Below the pieces are notes generated by a model. That model was not told the DNA's origin. It made no database searches and worked only from the letters and a program-made list of their open reading frames with translations. A program made the position numbers and the translations under genes. Positions 22,456-34,439 of a DNA stretch of 64,000 nt are shown one piece after another (position 1 is the first letter of the stretch; the number at the start of each line of letters is the position of its first letter). The stretch covers positions 2,356,001 to 2,420,000 of the forward strand of contig JAHREC010000045.1 in NCBI GenBank assembly GCA_020081605.1. The letters are read 5' to 3'. Source of the DNA: Albifimbria verrucaria. Lineage: Eukaryota > Ascomycota > Sordariomycetes > Hypocreales > Stachybotryaceae.

Positions 22456-24172
22456 GCTGAAAGAAATGATACAGACGCAATGCGAGACTCACCGACTAGT
22501 GACCGCCCACCTTGGGCTTCGGATTCAACCCGTTATCCCTCACACGGTCCTACGTCTACCCTATACCATCAACGTATAGTATATGCCCGGACATTACAAG
22601 TTCTTGGAGAAAGAGATAATGCCTACAACCTGTCCTAATGGGATCTCATAAGCTAGCTTAAAGCCATGTACAAGCTCAGATGACCCTCTGTACCAGTACA
22701 CGGAGTATGCTACTACGGACACCACGAGCCAGGATGCAACATGGGCCTGCGCAACCTTGTACGAGCCTACAGGCCCCTGACCTCAGAGAAAGGTTATTGG
22801 TACGTCATGCCACGACATATGCACAATAGCGGAGTACGGGATTACTGAGTATAAATCCTACCTCTGTGATTGCAGCATCGTTGCTCCGCGTCTGCTCCGC
22901 ACCACCTGTTCCACGCCTGCAGAGGATTTCCTCCGACCACTTTCAAGAAGGAATAAACCCGAACGACATCGGAACTTAAAACTTGTTTTATCTTGAGACA
23001 TCTTCTTGCCAAAGCTGTTGGTTGCATGCCATAAATACAAGATCATAATTTGAAACGCATGCTATACCCGTGATGTGTTTATTGCGACAGAAGATAGCCT
23101 TGGAATACGTTACCATCCATCTTGGCAAGGAGAGTGAGTATTGTCCCAACTACAAGTATCTCACCATTTTCGTGTTTACAATACAAAATAATTTATTGTA
23201 CATTGTTCGACGGTGATGTGTCGCTGCCGTATAGTTATAGTCCCAATAGAACAGTTGCTTTTTGTGTAGTACAGTAGAGGCTAATGGAAAATTAACCCCT
23301 TTTAAGTCCACTATCTCCATTGTCTTGCATGAATTGCCAAGGCGGAATTTGCAAAGTTACCCTACACTAGAAGCCCCTTTTTGCGACGCCTGCTCCTATT
23401 CGAATTGGATGAAAGGTGAGGCCTGGGTAGAAACACAATCGGACATTGAAGAATGGCCTGGAGTAGAAATCACCCAGAGACATAGGTACTTCTACAGTAG
23501 AGTGCCTGGAGGTTTCTGGGGACGGATGCCACTAACGAAACACCACTCCAGGACGTATCGTATCCAGTTGAGACACTCTGTAGATGCGCCATGCTGTAAC
23601 ACAAGCATACAAACAATACAAAACAAAACTAAAACTATGTCAGTAGCCCGACAAAGTTTACTGTCGGAAGTTAAACATCAAGATCAGGAACTACGCATTC
23701 AAAAATGTACTCAATTGAGTTGAGTTGATTACTGCTGTCTGTGGAGCCGATTTGAATTGACAGTGTCTTACTCGTTATTCCACTCCCTGTACTCCGTTCC
23801 TTGCAGTTACTCCACCCCTGCAACTACAGTGAGTTACTTACCAACAACATCATTGACTTGTGCACTCTATACAAACAGGCAACAGGGCAAAATATGGCCT
23901 CCTCTGGGTGTAGTGTAGCAGTTTTGGATGCCCCAGAAAGACCTTACTGTTAATTCACCCTTTACAGTAATTAGACCTTTTGTCGAAAGTTTGTCGCGAC
24001 TCCATGCAAGCGACTGGATTTAATCCGGACTTATGAATGGGGCCTGCTTAGGTGCAAACTCCGCAAGTCCGGATTTTGGCTTTCGTTTGACAGATAAAAG
24101 GACTCCAAACACACAACATTCTCTCGGAGAGCAGTTCTATACAATTAACTCACTATACATCAACTTATCACA
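22456..24172. other. Intergenic region between divergent kinase-like and SDR genes
   Basis: About 1.7 kb with no supported gene. A 153-codon ORF at 23262-23723 (+) starts from a non-ATG codon and has no recognisable domain. The last ~100 bp form the SDR promoter/5' UTR, with 'GATAAAAGG' near 24095 as a possible TATA-like element. Confidence 0.45.
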
Positions 24173-25026
24173 ATGTCTATCCGAGCTTTGGTAGTAGGTG
24201 GAACAGGCGGCATTGGTTATGCTATAGCTACTCGATTGGCTGCGCAAGCCAGTTCCACATTCGTCACCATTAGTGGCCGGACGAAACCTCAGAACATGCC
24301 ACATGCCAATATGGAGTTTCGCCAACTAGATGCGACTTCAATGCGACAAATCAAGAGCTATGTCGCATCATTCAAGTCGGCGCATGAGCAGAAGCTGGAC
24401 CTTCTGATTATGACACAAGGCATCATGACGCTTGCCGGAAGGACGGAAACCCCTGAGGGCATCGATCGCAAGATGGCCTTGCATTACTACGGGAAACAGT
24501 TGCTGATAAGAGAGCTGATGCCTTCTTTGAAAGATGATGCCAAGGTTCTCATAGTCTTTGATGGAATCTACGGCAACCCTGCTAAGCTCAACTGGGATGA
24601 TCTGGACTTGAAGAAGCACTTCAGCCTTGGCACGGCGGCAAACCATTGTATGGTGTTAAATGGTGCCATGGTACAACACTTTGCTCTACAACAGCAAAAA
24701 GAGGGCAACTCTAGGCGAAGCTTTGTGCATGCTTGGCCAGGTGGTGTGAAAACGAATGTACTTCAAGAGCTTCCATGGTATTTTCGCGGGCCCGGCAAGG
24801 TTCTGGGAAGCCTCATAGCGGTATCGCCCGAAACATGTGCCGCAAATCTAATGAATGGTCTTGACCAGGTGGCGGCTGCAAGTAGAGAGCAAGGCAGATT
24901 TTGGAGCAACATGGATAACAAAGGACGATTGGTTCCTAACAAAAACTCTGGAGCGAGGAGGAGATGAAGAAAATAGCCGACCACACGTGGGAAGTGATTG
25001 ATGGTGGGATTGAGCGCGCTTCTTGA
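24173..25026 (+). CDS. Short-chain dehydrogenase/reductase family protein (atypical), one frame break near C-terminus
   Basis: Single exon, start MSIRALVVGGTGGIGYAIA. The glycine-rich TGGxGxG-type motif at residues 8-14 marks a Rossmann NAD(P)-binding fold. The region where the catalytic Y-x-x-x-K normally lies reads 'LGTAANHCMVLNGAMVQHF', with no such motif, so it may be a non-canonical or inactive SDR. One missing base near 24951-24963 converts the early stop after 'NKNSGARRR' into a natural extension ('EEMKKIADHTWEVIDGG') ending at 25026, about 284 residues. It is convergent with the enoyl-reductase-like gene, with 128 bp between the stops. Substrate unknown. Confidence 0.82.
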
Positions 25027-25154
25027 GTCCTTTGGTCAAATTACCCAAACTTGTAATTTTATATTTCTCCTGTCTGACACTATAGATAACTCCTTAATCT
25101 ATTAATTATACCAACATCAAGCTATTATTTCTTCGCAAACCCCATAGACTACGG

Positions 25155-26432
25155 TTAGACTATAGTGTAAACCAATTTCTCAGCACTTATGGGTCGCATA
25201 TACTCCTCCGTGCGTTTCGCGTCGGCTCGGGCGCTTACAGATCCGCTTCCCAGTAGCGAAAACCCATCAGGTACTATTCGAGAAAAGCCGCCCGGCATTT
25301 GGCGGATCGGGTTCGGCTCTAATCTTGGTCTTGTTGGGTCTTGTCTCGAACTGAGATACTTGAAAAAGCTTGCAGCAAACCGGCGAGCTTCAGGATTCGC
25401 TGGAAAAGTGACACCTATAAGTTGTTACAAATAAAGTCATAACCCGCTTTGTTGGCTGGTGGTTACCTACCATTGTATTTGACTTCTACCCCGAGTCCCT
25501 CCCAAACAGCACCATATTGCGGAGTGACTCGTAAACCCTTTGTCTCATACCGACCCCAACTGGGCCGCGAAAGACGGCGAACTTGGCATTTGCACCCAAC
25601 GTGCTATGGACTCGAGCGACTGTTTCACCTTCAGATATACAGTCCAGAGCGTAGTCAACGCCCCTTCCACCTGTCGCATCGAGAACAAGCTTTTCCCAAT
25701 TATGATTGCGGTAGTCAACGAGCGACTCGTAGGCGTATGGGGTTGGCTCAATAGACTATGCTTCGATTCACTGGCGGCTCCTATGAGCCGGATGTCTTGG
25801 CCCGATGCCAATGCTGATAACCGCACGAGTTGGGCAATATAAAGTCCCAACGAAGTCGACGCACCATAAATGAGGACGAAGATGGGCTGGGCTGTGTTGT
25901 TCTGGCTGGGGATTCTGATGCGCCATCGAAGGGTGCAGGAAGCCCCAATCGCGTAAAGACAGCTTGAGCTGCCGTCAAACCGCACATACTGATGGTAGAT
26001 GCAGAGTCTAACGACATATCGGCTGGAACAAGCCAGAGGAGATCATAAGGTGCTGTAATGTATTCGGCAAAGGCCCCGGGCCTGTCATTCACAGACGATG
26101 CTGATCGTGTTAGCTCAATGGGTGCTGAGGAATTTAGTATGAATGTGGAAATCACCTCCTTGCAGAAACCCAGAAACCCTCGCCCCTTCTTTGACTCTTT
26201 CGTCAGAAACCCCGGAGAGATCTTCACTGGCGCCGACAACGATGCCGGCAAAATCTGTGCCGATAATTCGACGTTCCTGTACTGCGATAGGGTGATTCAC
26301 ATAGAGCTCGTCTACAGGATTTAATGCTACCGAATGAACCCGAATTACAACTTCTTTCGGGCCTGGTACTGGCATAGGAACATCACAAAGGTCAACCGAA
26401 GATGTTGATGGAGTAAGCACGAGAGCCTTCAT
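25155..26432 (-). CDS. MDR-superfamily oxidoreductase (zinc-type ADH-like / trans-enoyl reductase-like), three frame breaks
   Basis: Exons 26156-26432, 25471-26100 and 25155-25414, with introns 26101-26155 and 25415-25470. The start at 26432 (MKALVLTPSTSS) begins a GroES-like domain ('GPKEVVIRVHSVALNPVDELY', 'GTDFAGIV'). The Rossmann part has 'IYGASTSLGLYIAQLVRL' as cofactor-binding motif. Fungal proteins of this type include stand-alone trans-enoyl reductases of polyketide clusters and quinone-reductase-like enzymes; no polyketide synthase is in this window, so the substrate is unknown. Breaks are at gggg 25908-25911, gggg 25739-25742 and cccc 25554-25557. With one base added at each, all phases fit and the length is about 389 residues. 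Confidence 0.85.
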
Positions 26433-26986
26433 ATTGGATGAGTGGGTATTGGATTTGTGTAGGGCGTCTGATTGGAGTGGTGACTCGGAACTGTTGCTAT
26501 ACTGGTCCTTCTCTGAAAACATGCGCGGACTACATGGCTTTTTACAATGTGAACTTGACGCCGAACATGTCAATTACGCCCAAGACCGGGTCATGGGAAG
26601 TTTGGATTATGTGAGCCTGCTTATTCAATATTCTTGGTTAGGGAATTAGTAATCACTAATCTCTAGTTTACTCAATGTAACCATGTTAGAAAGTCATGTT
26701 GAATTCCCCAATTCGGTATTGAAGCCCATCTCGATCGTAGTTATGGCGAAAATGGGATTACCTTGCATACAATCACGAGATTTTAATCAATAGTACGTGA
26801 AGGACCTTAGAAATCAAAGTTGTTCAGATGATGCTGGATCAATTCTAAGATTCCTAGACTGCGCTATGGCTGCAGTCATTCGTATGCACTGCCTCTGGGG
26901 CTTTAAATATGTACAAATAAATAGTCCAATCTCATGGACGCTACGCAAACGATTCTTTCGCGCGTGTGTGGTTCTCCTCAGAAAAC
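26433..26986. other. Intergenic region between MDR oxidoreductase and pectate lyase
   Basis: 554 bp, no gene recognised. The left end is the promoter of the oxidoreductase gene; the right end is the 3' flank of the pectate lyase gene. Confidence 0.5.
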
Positions 26987-28087
26987 TTAGGCAACGATGC
27001 CAGTGCCAGCCTTAGACTTGACAAGGTCACAGACAGTGTTGGCAGGGTCGGCACTAGAGTTCCCGTTAGTATGCACTCATTGAAACATTGCAAAGTATTT
27101 AGACTCACGTATACTCGTAGGGAGGAGTCCAGCTGCCTTCCTGGGTGATCTCAATATCGCTGTTAGTGAAGATGTTGTTACGCTCGATAGCGAAGCCCTC
27201 CTCGGAACTATCAAGGTTGGTAACGATAGCACGGCGGACGTTGGTGAAAGAGTTTTCCTCGACAAGCACTTGAGCACCCATACGAGAGTTAACGCCGGAT
27301 GCTGGGACATCCTCGTAGCAGGAGCTGTAGATGTGGGCAGTTCCGAAACGGATCGAGGAGCACGGCTGTTGATCTGAGACCAGTGGTTGTGGTGGTAAGT
27401 GACCTTCAGGGCACCGCTGTCTTGGCTGCCGTTGCTGTCGGAGTGGCCCATAAGACTGGCCTTCCAGTGGTCATGGAATTTGGTCCAAGAAATGGTGATA
27501 AAGTCAGCGCCTCGCTTGGCATCGGCAAGTCCATCGTAGCGATCCTTGTCTCCGACAATACCCTCGTTGGACAGGTCGCAGTGGTCGATCCAGACGTAGG
27601 AGGAGCTCTCAACCTCAATGAGATCCTTTCCTTCGGGAGAGTGGGACATCAACAGGTTTCTGATGATGACATTCTCTGCCTTCTTGACTCGGAGACCTCC
27701 GTTGGTCATACCTACTAACCATTAGCTTAAGCCAAGATAAAAGAACTCGTTATACGAACCGGAAGCAGCGCCAGAACCAATAATAGTAGTGTCGGATGGC
27801 ACATCAAGGACTCCGCAGTCAGAAAGCATGCCGGAAATGCTGATGACACCGCCTGATCCCAAGGCAGCTTCCAGCTCAGAGCATGAGGTAACAGTTGTGG
27901 CAGCAGCGTCTCCACCACCAGTAGTGCCCGCAGCAAAACCTACAGGGCCATCCTCAGCAGCGGCGCGAGCAGGAGCTGAAGCCACGGGAGTTGGGATAGA
28001 GGAGGGAGTTAGAACAGAAGAAGGCGTAGGGGCGTCAGTGCAGCCCAGCACGACGGGCAGAAGGGAAAGAAGGGCGTATCGATGCAT
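26987..28087 (-). CDS. Pectate lyase, polysaccharide lyase family 1 (secreted), one frame break
   Basis: Exons 27760-28087, 27109-27711 and 26987-27053; introns 27712-27759 (GTTCGT donor, 48 nt) and 27054-27108. The start at 28087 gives a signal peptide (MHRYALLSLLPVVLG) and a Pro/Thr/Ser linker, unusual before a PL1 domain. The right-handed beta-helix core is shown by 'VWIDHCDLS', 'DGLADAKRGADFITISWTKFHDH' (calcium-binding Asp region) and 'NSRAPR' (catalytic Arg). The enzyme cleaves polygalacturonate by beta-elimination. One missing base near 27351-27356 reconnects 'SRAPR' to 'RFGTAHIYSSCYEDV'; phases then fit and the length is about 332 residues. Confidence 0.9.
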
Positions 28088-29372
28088 TTTTGAGAAGGTT
28101 GCGTAGCGTAATGTTTCGAAAAGATTTCTTGACACGGCACAGCCGGTGGTACGAATGAAAGAAAAATGAAGGATAGATAGGAAAGAAAGAGTGATCCGTA
28201 ACGAACTGTCTAAAGGAATTGTTCTTGGGTAGATACTGGTATTATATGCACATGCTCCCTCAAGGAACGAAAGCTTGTCAAATTAGCAGGGTCTTACAGA
28301 AGCTGCCTTCACGCGCCGGCGGCTACTGGAGGGGTACGTGAATGTCTCAAAATTATGCTTACCGGAGAGTGTGGAGGCTATTCAACTGAGAGAGAAACAG
28401 GGGCTTGCTATTCCGAAACAGCTTGGCAGCGATTCAACGAACCATTCGTCAAGAGTGGAGAGCCTCAGCAAGGTAGGCTCCATCTTGTCGTCCCATCGGA
28501 GCCATTCCAAGTAAAAACACGTGGAGAATTAATTAAGACAGAAGCTAGGCGCCGGTGAACGTTGTTTAAGTCATACAACAGTAGTGTTATTCTGGACGAT
28601 CTTTCACCCAAACCGGCGAGCGCTGTGCAGCCAAAATCCCGTGTTGGTTGGTTAGGCGCATAACTATCTGATGGCTCAGAAACTATTCGAAACGTTCGAT
28701 TTAGAAGGATTTATGCCCTAGATTTGGGCCATAAGAGCCATAATCCACCCAAGTTGATGAGTTAATGTGGATAACTCGAGGAAAGTCCGGAAGTTTGCGG
28801 GATTTGCTGCAATGAAAGAAATCCAGCATGACTCCATAGAATTCCGAGAGTTCCGAACATGACTAGCAGGCTAGATTCACCAAAGAAAACAGGTAGACAA
28901 TCTCAAAAGTCTCCTTCAAATTAAGATCATCATTGCGTCGGTAATAATGTAGCACCGGCTCCATCTTGTAATGCCCAGACAGACTAACCGTTGAATTGTT
29001 TCGAGGTCTTCACTCCTGCATGCAAACATGGATCCCTATGGTGCACTTTCTCATTCCCGCCCGGAGAGAAAACGAAAGGAGAAATGGCAAATAGTGGTCA
29101 TGAATGTTGCCGTAGCTAGGAGGCAGTGCTGGATTCGTCGGCCCATCAACATACCGATCCAAATAACATCGAAACAGGGAATAAAACTCCCCACAGTTTC
29201 CTGTATCGTGTTCATTCAAAACAGGGCAATTAGGGCCATTCTCACTACTAAGAGAGCATCTTCCGATGAGCTAGATTTTGAACATGCACTTTTGACTTCA
29301 TACTTGAGAACCCCAAAGCCTGAAAAGCCAGAATTATATTATAATTTGTTTAAACTCAACTACCTCGCTTTT
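28088..29372. other. Intergenic region upstream of pectate lyase
   Basis: About 1.3 kb with no supported gene. It contains the pectate lyase promoter and the 3' flank of the alpha-galactosidase gene. Confidence 0.5.
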
Positions 29373-31739
29373 CTACTGCTTTTCTAGGAAGATGACTTTG
29401 CTGTCATAGTCACCGCTAAAGCGGAGCTGGATGCCTTGGTTCATCAAGGTAGCTCCAGACAGCACTTGAGTTCCGTTGTACTTGTACTTGGCATCCTTAT
29501 CAAGACCCTGCAGTCGGAACCGGGGCCAAGAGGTGTTGATGGTTGCTCTTGTCTGGAAGGCGAAGAAGACGGCCTTGTCTCCGTCTTCCGAGATGAAAAG
29601 AGCAGCAGGATAGGTGGTATCGCTTGGCAAGGCAAGACGGTACATATCTCCTGTCATCACGATCGGGCTGACCTTCTCAGCCATTTTGATCAAATCGGGG
29701 ATCTCATCTTTCTCATCGTCATCCAAGTCAGCAGGATTCAGCTCAAGACCCCACGATCCACCCATCATGGCGACGTGAGCGCGGAAGTGAACTGGCGTCT
29801 CACGGCTAGTCAGCCAGTTGGGGACGTGGCTGACATGAGCTCCCATAGCAGAAGGGGTAGACCAACGACGTTCCGAACTGAATAGAAATACGCTCGACAG
29901 CATCGGTATCATCACTGGTCCAGATTTGAGGAAGTATTGCAGAACGCCAGGGTCGAATCGGCCACCACCCGATGCGCATCCATTCCAAATGACGTCAGGA
30001 AACTCGGTTGTGAGGTTTGCAAATACACGGTAGAGTCCAAGCATGTAGAGGTGGTCGGTGTTGGGGCTTGGGGTTTCATGAATACCTCTGTTGTTGTCCC
30101 ACTTGATGAAGGTGATGGGTGCGGTCCTCAAGAATTTGGACAGAGACTCGATGATGAAATCCTGAACCTCTGGTAGCGCAACATTAAGGATAAGCTGGTT
30201 GCGTGTCAGAGTTCGTGGGTACGAGCCAGCATGGAGAACCCAGTCTGGGTGATCCTTGTAGAGTTGGGACTTAGGGTTGACCATCTCAGGCTCAAACCAG
30301 AGACCGAATCGCATTTTAGTAGACGAGTCAGCTGACTCCAGCTTCGTGATGTTTTCAATCACAGGTGTCAGGCCGTTGGGGAACTTGTCAGTGTTGACTT
30401 CCCAATCACCCAAACCAGCCGTATCAAACACTCGAGAATACTCGCCGTTGGCAAACCAACCATCATCGAGCACGAACAGCTTGACACCCAGGTCAGCAGC
30501 CTGTGATGCCAGCTTGTACACTGAGCTCTCGTTGACATTAAAGTAAAGACCTTCCCAACTGTTCAACAGAACAGGGCGGGTTTTCTTGGCATACTTGCTC
30601 TTGATCAAATGATTGCGATACAGACTGTGGAACTTTCGAGACATGCCGCCCACGCCCGAGTCTGAGAAGACAGTCACCGCCTCGGGCGAGATAAAGCTCT
30701 CGCCTGGCTTGAGAGGCCAGTTGAACTGGTTAGGGTTCAAGCCGATGGTGGTTCTGGTGATGCTCTGTGTGCTCTTCTCGACCTCAACAGCAAAGGAACC
30801 GGTGTAGACGAGGAGAATCCCCAGGCATCACCTTGCGATTCAGTCGTGGTAGGGTCGATTAGAGCGACAAAGGGGTTATGAAGGTGTGAGGAGAACCCGG
30901 TAGAGCTCTGGAACCTAAACGAATCGGTAAGCCATAGCACTTGGTGTGTGAAGGAACAATTGACGGGCTTACCCTTGGGAGCCAAAGTCAACCTTGCGTC
31001 GTCGCCTAATGGCCTCTCGTGACCATTCACCCTGAAGCTCAAGCATATCAAGAGCGTCATTTTGTAGGTCAACACTCAAGCTTGTTAGCTTGTTGATGTG
31101 GATGGTACCATTGCCCAGGTTCGTGAGGTTGACGCTGCGCGCAATCGCATCGTACTTGGGGAATATGGAGTAGGAGAGGTCCACTGCTACTCGACTATAA
31201 TTGTCATACAGATGCACAATCAAGGTAGAGACGTCATCATCCTCGCCGAATGTAGATGGAAGACCTTTCAGGGCTGGCTTGCCATCAACAACAGTGTGTG
31301 ACTGGTATCTGAAGTAGCTGACGGTGTGTCCCTGGGCTTGCTGAATTTGAACAGCAGGAGTACGGAAATCACCACGGCCAAGATCGGGGAACTCTCGCCT
31401 GGTTCGGCCGATAGTGTTTACCCAACCCTGGACAGGACCAATCTCGGCAGAGATACCATCCTCGGTGACTGGTCCACCGAAGTGGTCGGTAATGAGGTCG
31501 CCGGTACTGTTATCCACATGGAAACGGTATGAGAGGTTGTCGCCATTGAGGGCAAAAGATAGGCCATCAACAACAATAGCTGAGAGGGAAAACCTGGTTA
31601 GCCAATTGATCTTCTAAAAGTCAAAATATCTGGGAAGCCCTACCCTTGGAGTCCGCAGCCGCGCTAGTGAGAAGAATTGAGCGGCGCAGGTAGCAGCGAT
31701 AGAGGCCGCAAAGCGCCCTTGAGTTGAGGAGAAGCGCAT
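29373..31739 (-). CDS. Alpha-galactosidase, glycoside hydrolase family 36 (secreted), two frame breaks
   Basis: Exons 31644-31739, 30973-31579 and 29373-30914, with introns 31580-31643 and 30915-30972. The start at 31739 gives a hydrophobic secretion signal once one missing base near 31677-31684 is allowed, leading into 'AADSKAIVVDG'. The catalytic barrel shows 'FVLDDGWF', 'WFEPEMV', the nucleophile motif '[10 protein letters not shown]' and the acid/base region '[11 protein letters not shown]', all GH36 hallmarks. It closely matches the layout of the Trichoderma AGL2-type enzymes (about 748 residues), which release alpha-1,6-galactose from galacto-oligosaccharides and galactomannan. A second break near 30810-30814 reconnects 'DAWGFS' with '[15 protein letters not shown]'. 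All splice phases fit afterwards. Confidence 0.92.
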
Positions 31740-33111
31740 CGTCCTGGAAACACCGTCGTGGTAGATGATACCGTGAAGTGATTCAACCCAGAGCCAACTG
31801 AAGAGCAGCCTGCGAGAGGATCTCCAGACTCAAGGGCCGTTGGAGAGGGAGCTTCTCTTTTAAGCGGCATCATTAAGAATGCAACATGGTGCGCCTGAAC
31901 TGCTGCATCTCGGCGGAATCTGCCCGAATTGGTTCCATTCCCGACTGTTCTACATATCTTCTGCGTGTCGATCCAACTTTACCCCGGTGACAACCGAGGG
32001 GATATGCCGATCGGATGTCATGACAATGAGCTCCACAGACGAAGAAAACTGCCGATGGGGACTTGAACTAGGTTTGCTCTGTTCATTGTTCATCATTTAC
32101 AGTTGCTCTAATCCTACCCCATACTTGACTTGTGGTGACTGCTCTTGTTCCTTCACCATTGTCATTTTTCTGAGGCCTGTTACCAGGCTTGAAGTTTCTC
32201 GGATTGCATAGCTAGGAGATGAAGGAATCTTTCATCCCGCTTGCTTGGCTACCCCGCATGGCTTGCGGAGAAATCGAGACTCTGCGGGGATTATCAGAGG
32301 CTAAGGTTGAATGGAACGTCATACCTCGGACGCTAGTCCAGTAGAGGAGGGTGATGTTGTCTTGGTTCATCAAGGCAGGGCTGGGCTGGACAGGTAAATC
32401 TTGGTTGGCACGGCACTCTCGTTGGATCTAGCAGAAGAAGCTTCTGCCCAGGCAAGCCTTCCGCTGCGTAGGAGTTCCAGGGTCAACAAGCATGGTCGTT
32501 ACGGAATTATTTGTCACTGGGCGGCTACTCCCATCATGCGCCTCTTGTCCTCACGTAGTTTTTGACAGGGTACGGAGCAACTGTGGGACGAGTAGCAGGC
32601 CTTCTGTCTGACGCTCCACTCCTGCATGATGAAAATTTGCTGTGCTTTGTCGAAGAACGATATGCAGTGCCAGGCAGCAAGAAGCTTGAGTGGGTCGAAT
32701 TGAGAGAAACCATGAGTCAAGTTACCGAGGCCAAGCCAATACTCTCATTTAATGAATGAGGGTTAGTCTAATCATGTGGTTTAACCCTGGTGCCCTGCTG
32801 TGACCACTTCTCGAGACAGATTATCGTGGTTACTAATTTGCCGAATTGTAGAGAAACAACGGGTTGTTGCCTTGATGAAAACATTGATCTTCTTGGTAGA
32901 CGCAATTCTTCAACACATGAAGGGCCACTGACAACGTTCAGCAATACTCCGTTAGTGTAGAGCTTGAACTTATAATTACCAGTTGTCTCATGTGATCCAC
33001 AAATAGTATTGTAGATATGGAGAGCACTTGAACAAATCCAATTTTATTCTATACAATGGCATTGATTGTCAGACCTGTTTCATAACTCCAAGCGTAATCC
33101 TCTACCTGGTT
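31740..33111. other. Intergenic region upstream of alpha-galactosidase
   Basis: About 1.4 kb with no supported gene. It contains the alpha-galactosidase promoter on the left and the 3' flank of the Pth11-like gene on the right. Short ORFs present have no recognisable domains. Confidence 0.5.
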
Positions 33112-34439
33112 TTATAACGCAATATGAGAGTTTCTATTCCCGCTCATTTGTAGCTTTCTGTCAATCACCTCAATTTTCTGTTCAATCTGCACTGTTTTCA
33201 TTGGATAACTTCGCAGATCAACTTCAGATCCTAAGAAAGGTGGTGCTTCGAGCACCGTCCAAGTGCATAAATCTGTCTCTGGATCACCAAGTGGCCGCCA
33301 GTACGGCCTCGGTTCGCTAATAAGCTGGCTATGCCTTTTATCTCCATTGGGATGACGTTCTAAATTTCCATAACAGCGCGTGATTATGCGTCCAGGAAAT
33401 GGAATACTGCGCCGAGTCAGAGATGCAGGCTTTGGCCACGATTTTCTGGGGACCAGTGATCTATAAACAGTGAAACAACAGCACAATGTGCTACATGCAG
33501 TCTGGACAACCGTCCAAAAAGCAACAATGAGTTTGTTAACTGGTCTCAGTTAGCCATGTACTATATGTGTACTGAGTATCAACTCACATCCGCCTGACTG
33601 GTATATAAAGGCAACCTTCACAAAACCGACAATACCTGCACTGGCATCCGAGTTAGCGTTTCGTTACAGACTGCCGAGGGAGAGGATAATCGACTTACAC
33701 TCCTCCCAAACAAAAGACTGCCACCAGCTTCCACTTTTTATCTTATCAAGCTTCAAGCTACGTATCATGACAACCGCCAATGCGACCATGCCAAAGTCAT
33801 GAGTAGAATTTATGGCTTCTGCAGCCGTAGTAAACGATGTTAGATCGATACACCAACCTGGGGTCATCGGATCCCAAAATTTGTATATGGGCCTGCATTC
33901 GAACATGGAAACTAAGAGGTATGCTATGCTGATACTCGCTTGTACCACGCCCAAGGCATAAACCCCGGCGACAAAATTTCTGTTGATGGAGAAGAGGCGA
34001 TAATACAAAGAAGTATGCTGAACTTGGCGAAGAATTGATTGACCGGAAAGAACGTGGACCCAGCATATATGAGCTACCTCAACGTCAAAAATTGTGTTGT
34101 GATGGAGAAGCGGAAAATGTTGATACCTTCAGCATTTTTCTCCCTTCGTCAAGTCCCAATTCTGAGAGACTACGGCCGTCCATTACGCTCAAACCTCGAG
34201 ACATTCTCAGTGAAATGATCTAACGTTCAACACGAAAGGTACTTACCGAAAAATGACACAATCACATAACCGAAATGCGCAATCAGCGATCCTAGCGCAA
34301 ACCAATCTTCAAGACCGAATCGTCTGCCTGCTCTCCTCGTTTGGAGAAAACGGAGTAGCACCGCCAAAGAGCAAATGGGAATGGAGATCAAGCTGATCAT
34401 AAAATAGCCAGCCTGATTCGAGGACTCGAAAATGTGCAT
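33112..34439 (-). CDS. Pth11-like/rhodopsin-domain integral membrane protein, one frame break
   Basis: Exons 34247-34439, 34127-34194, 33699-34073, 33588-33635 and 33112-33539, with introns of 48-63 nt. The model was built from frame continuity: '..SFFG|LSVMDGRSLSELG..KMLK|LIYAGSTFFPVNQFFAKFSILL..YYRLF', a typical fungal Pth11-like core. Later come 'CRPIYKFWDPMTPGWCID', a hydrophobic helix 'FNKLIVAFWTVVQTACSTLC' and a charged tail 'SYPMKTVQIEQKIEVI'. About seven membrane helices and 370 residues are expected. Such proteins are putative non-canonical GPCRs used in surface or nutrient sensing. No CFEM domain precedes it. One missing base at aaa 34007-34009 restores 'ILLLYYRLF'. Confidence 0.82.

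Noticed and set aside
23262..23723. 153-codon ORF upstream of the SDR
   Set aside because: Starts from a non-ATG codon and has no domain or splice support.
24173..26432. Secondary-metabolite gene cluster
   Set aside because: No polyketide synthase, NRPS, terpene synthase or DMATS in the window; the SDR/MDR pair alone is not enough.
34127..34247. Extra frame break between exons 1 and 2 of the Pth11-like gene
   Set aside because: Using the acceptor at 34195 (CTCGAG|GT) keeps the frame without any correction.
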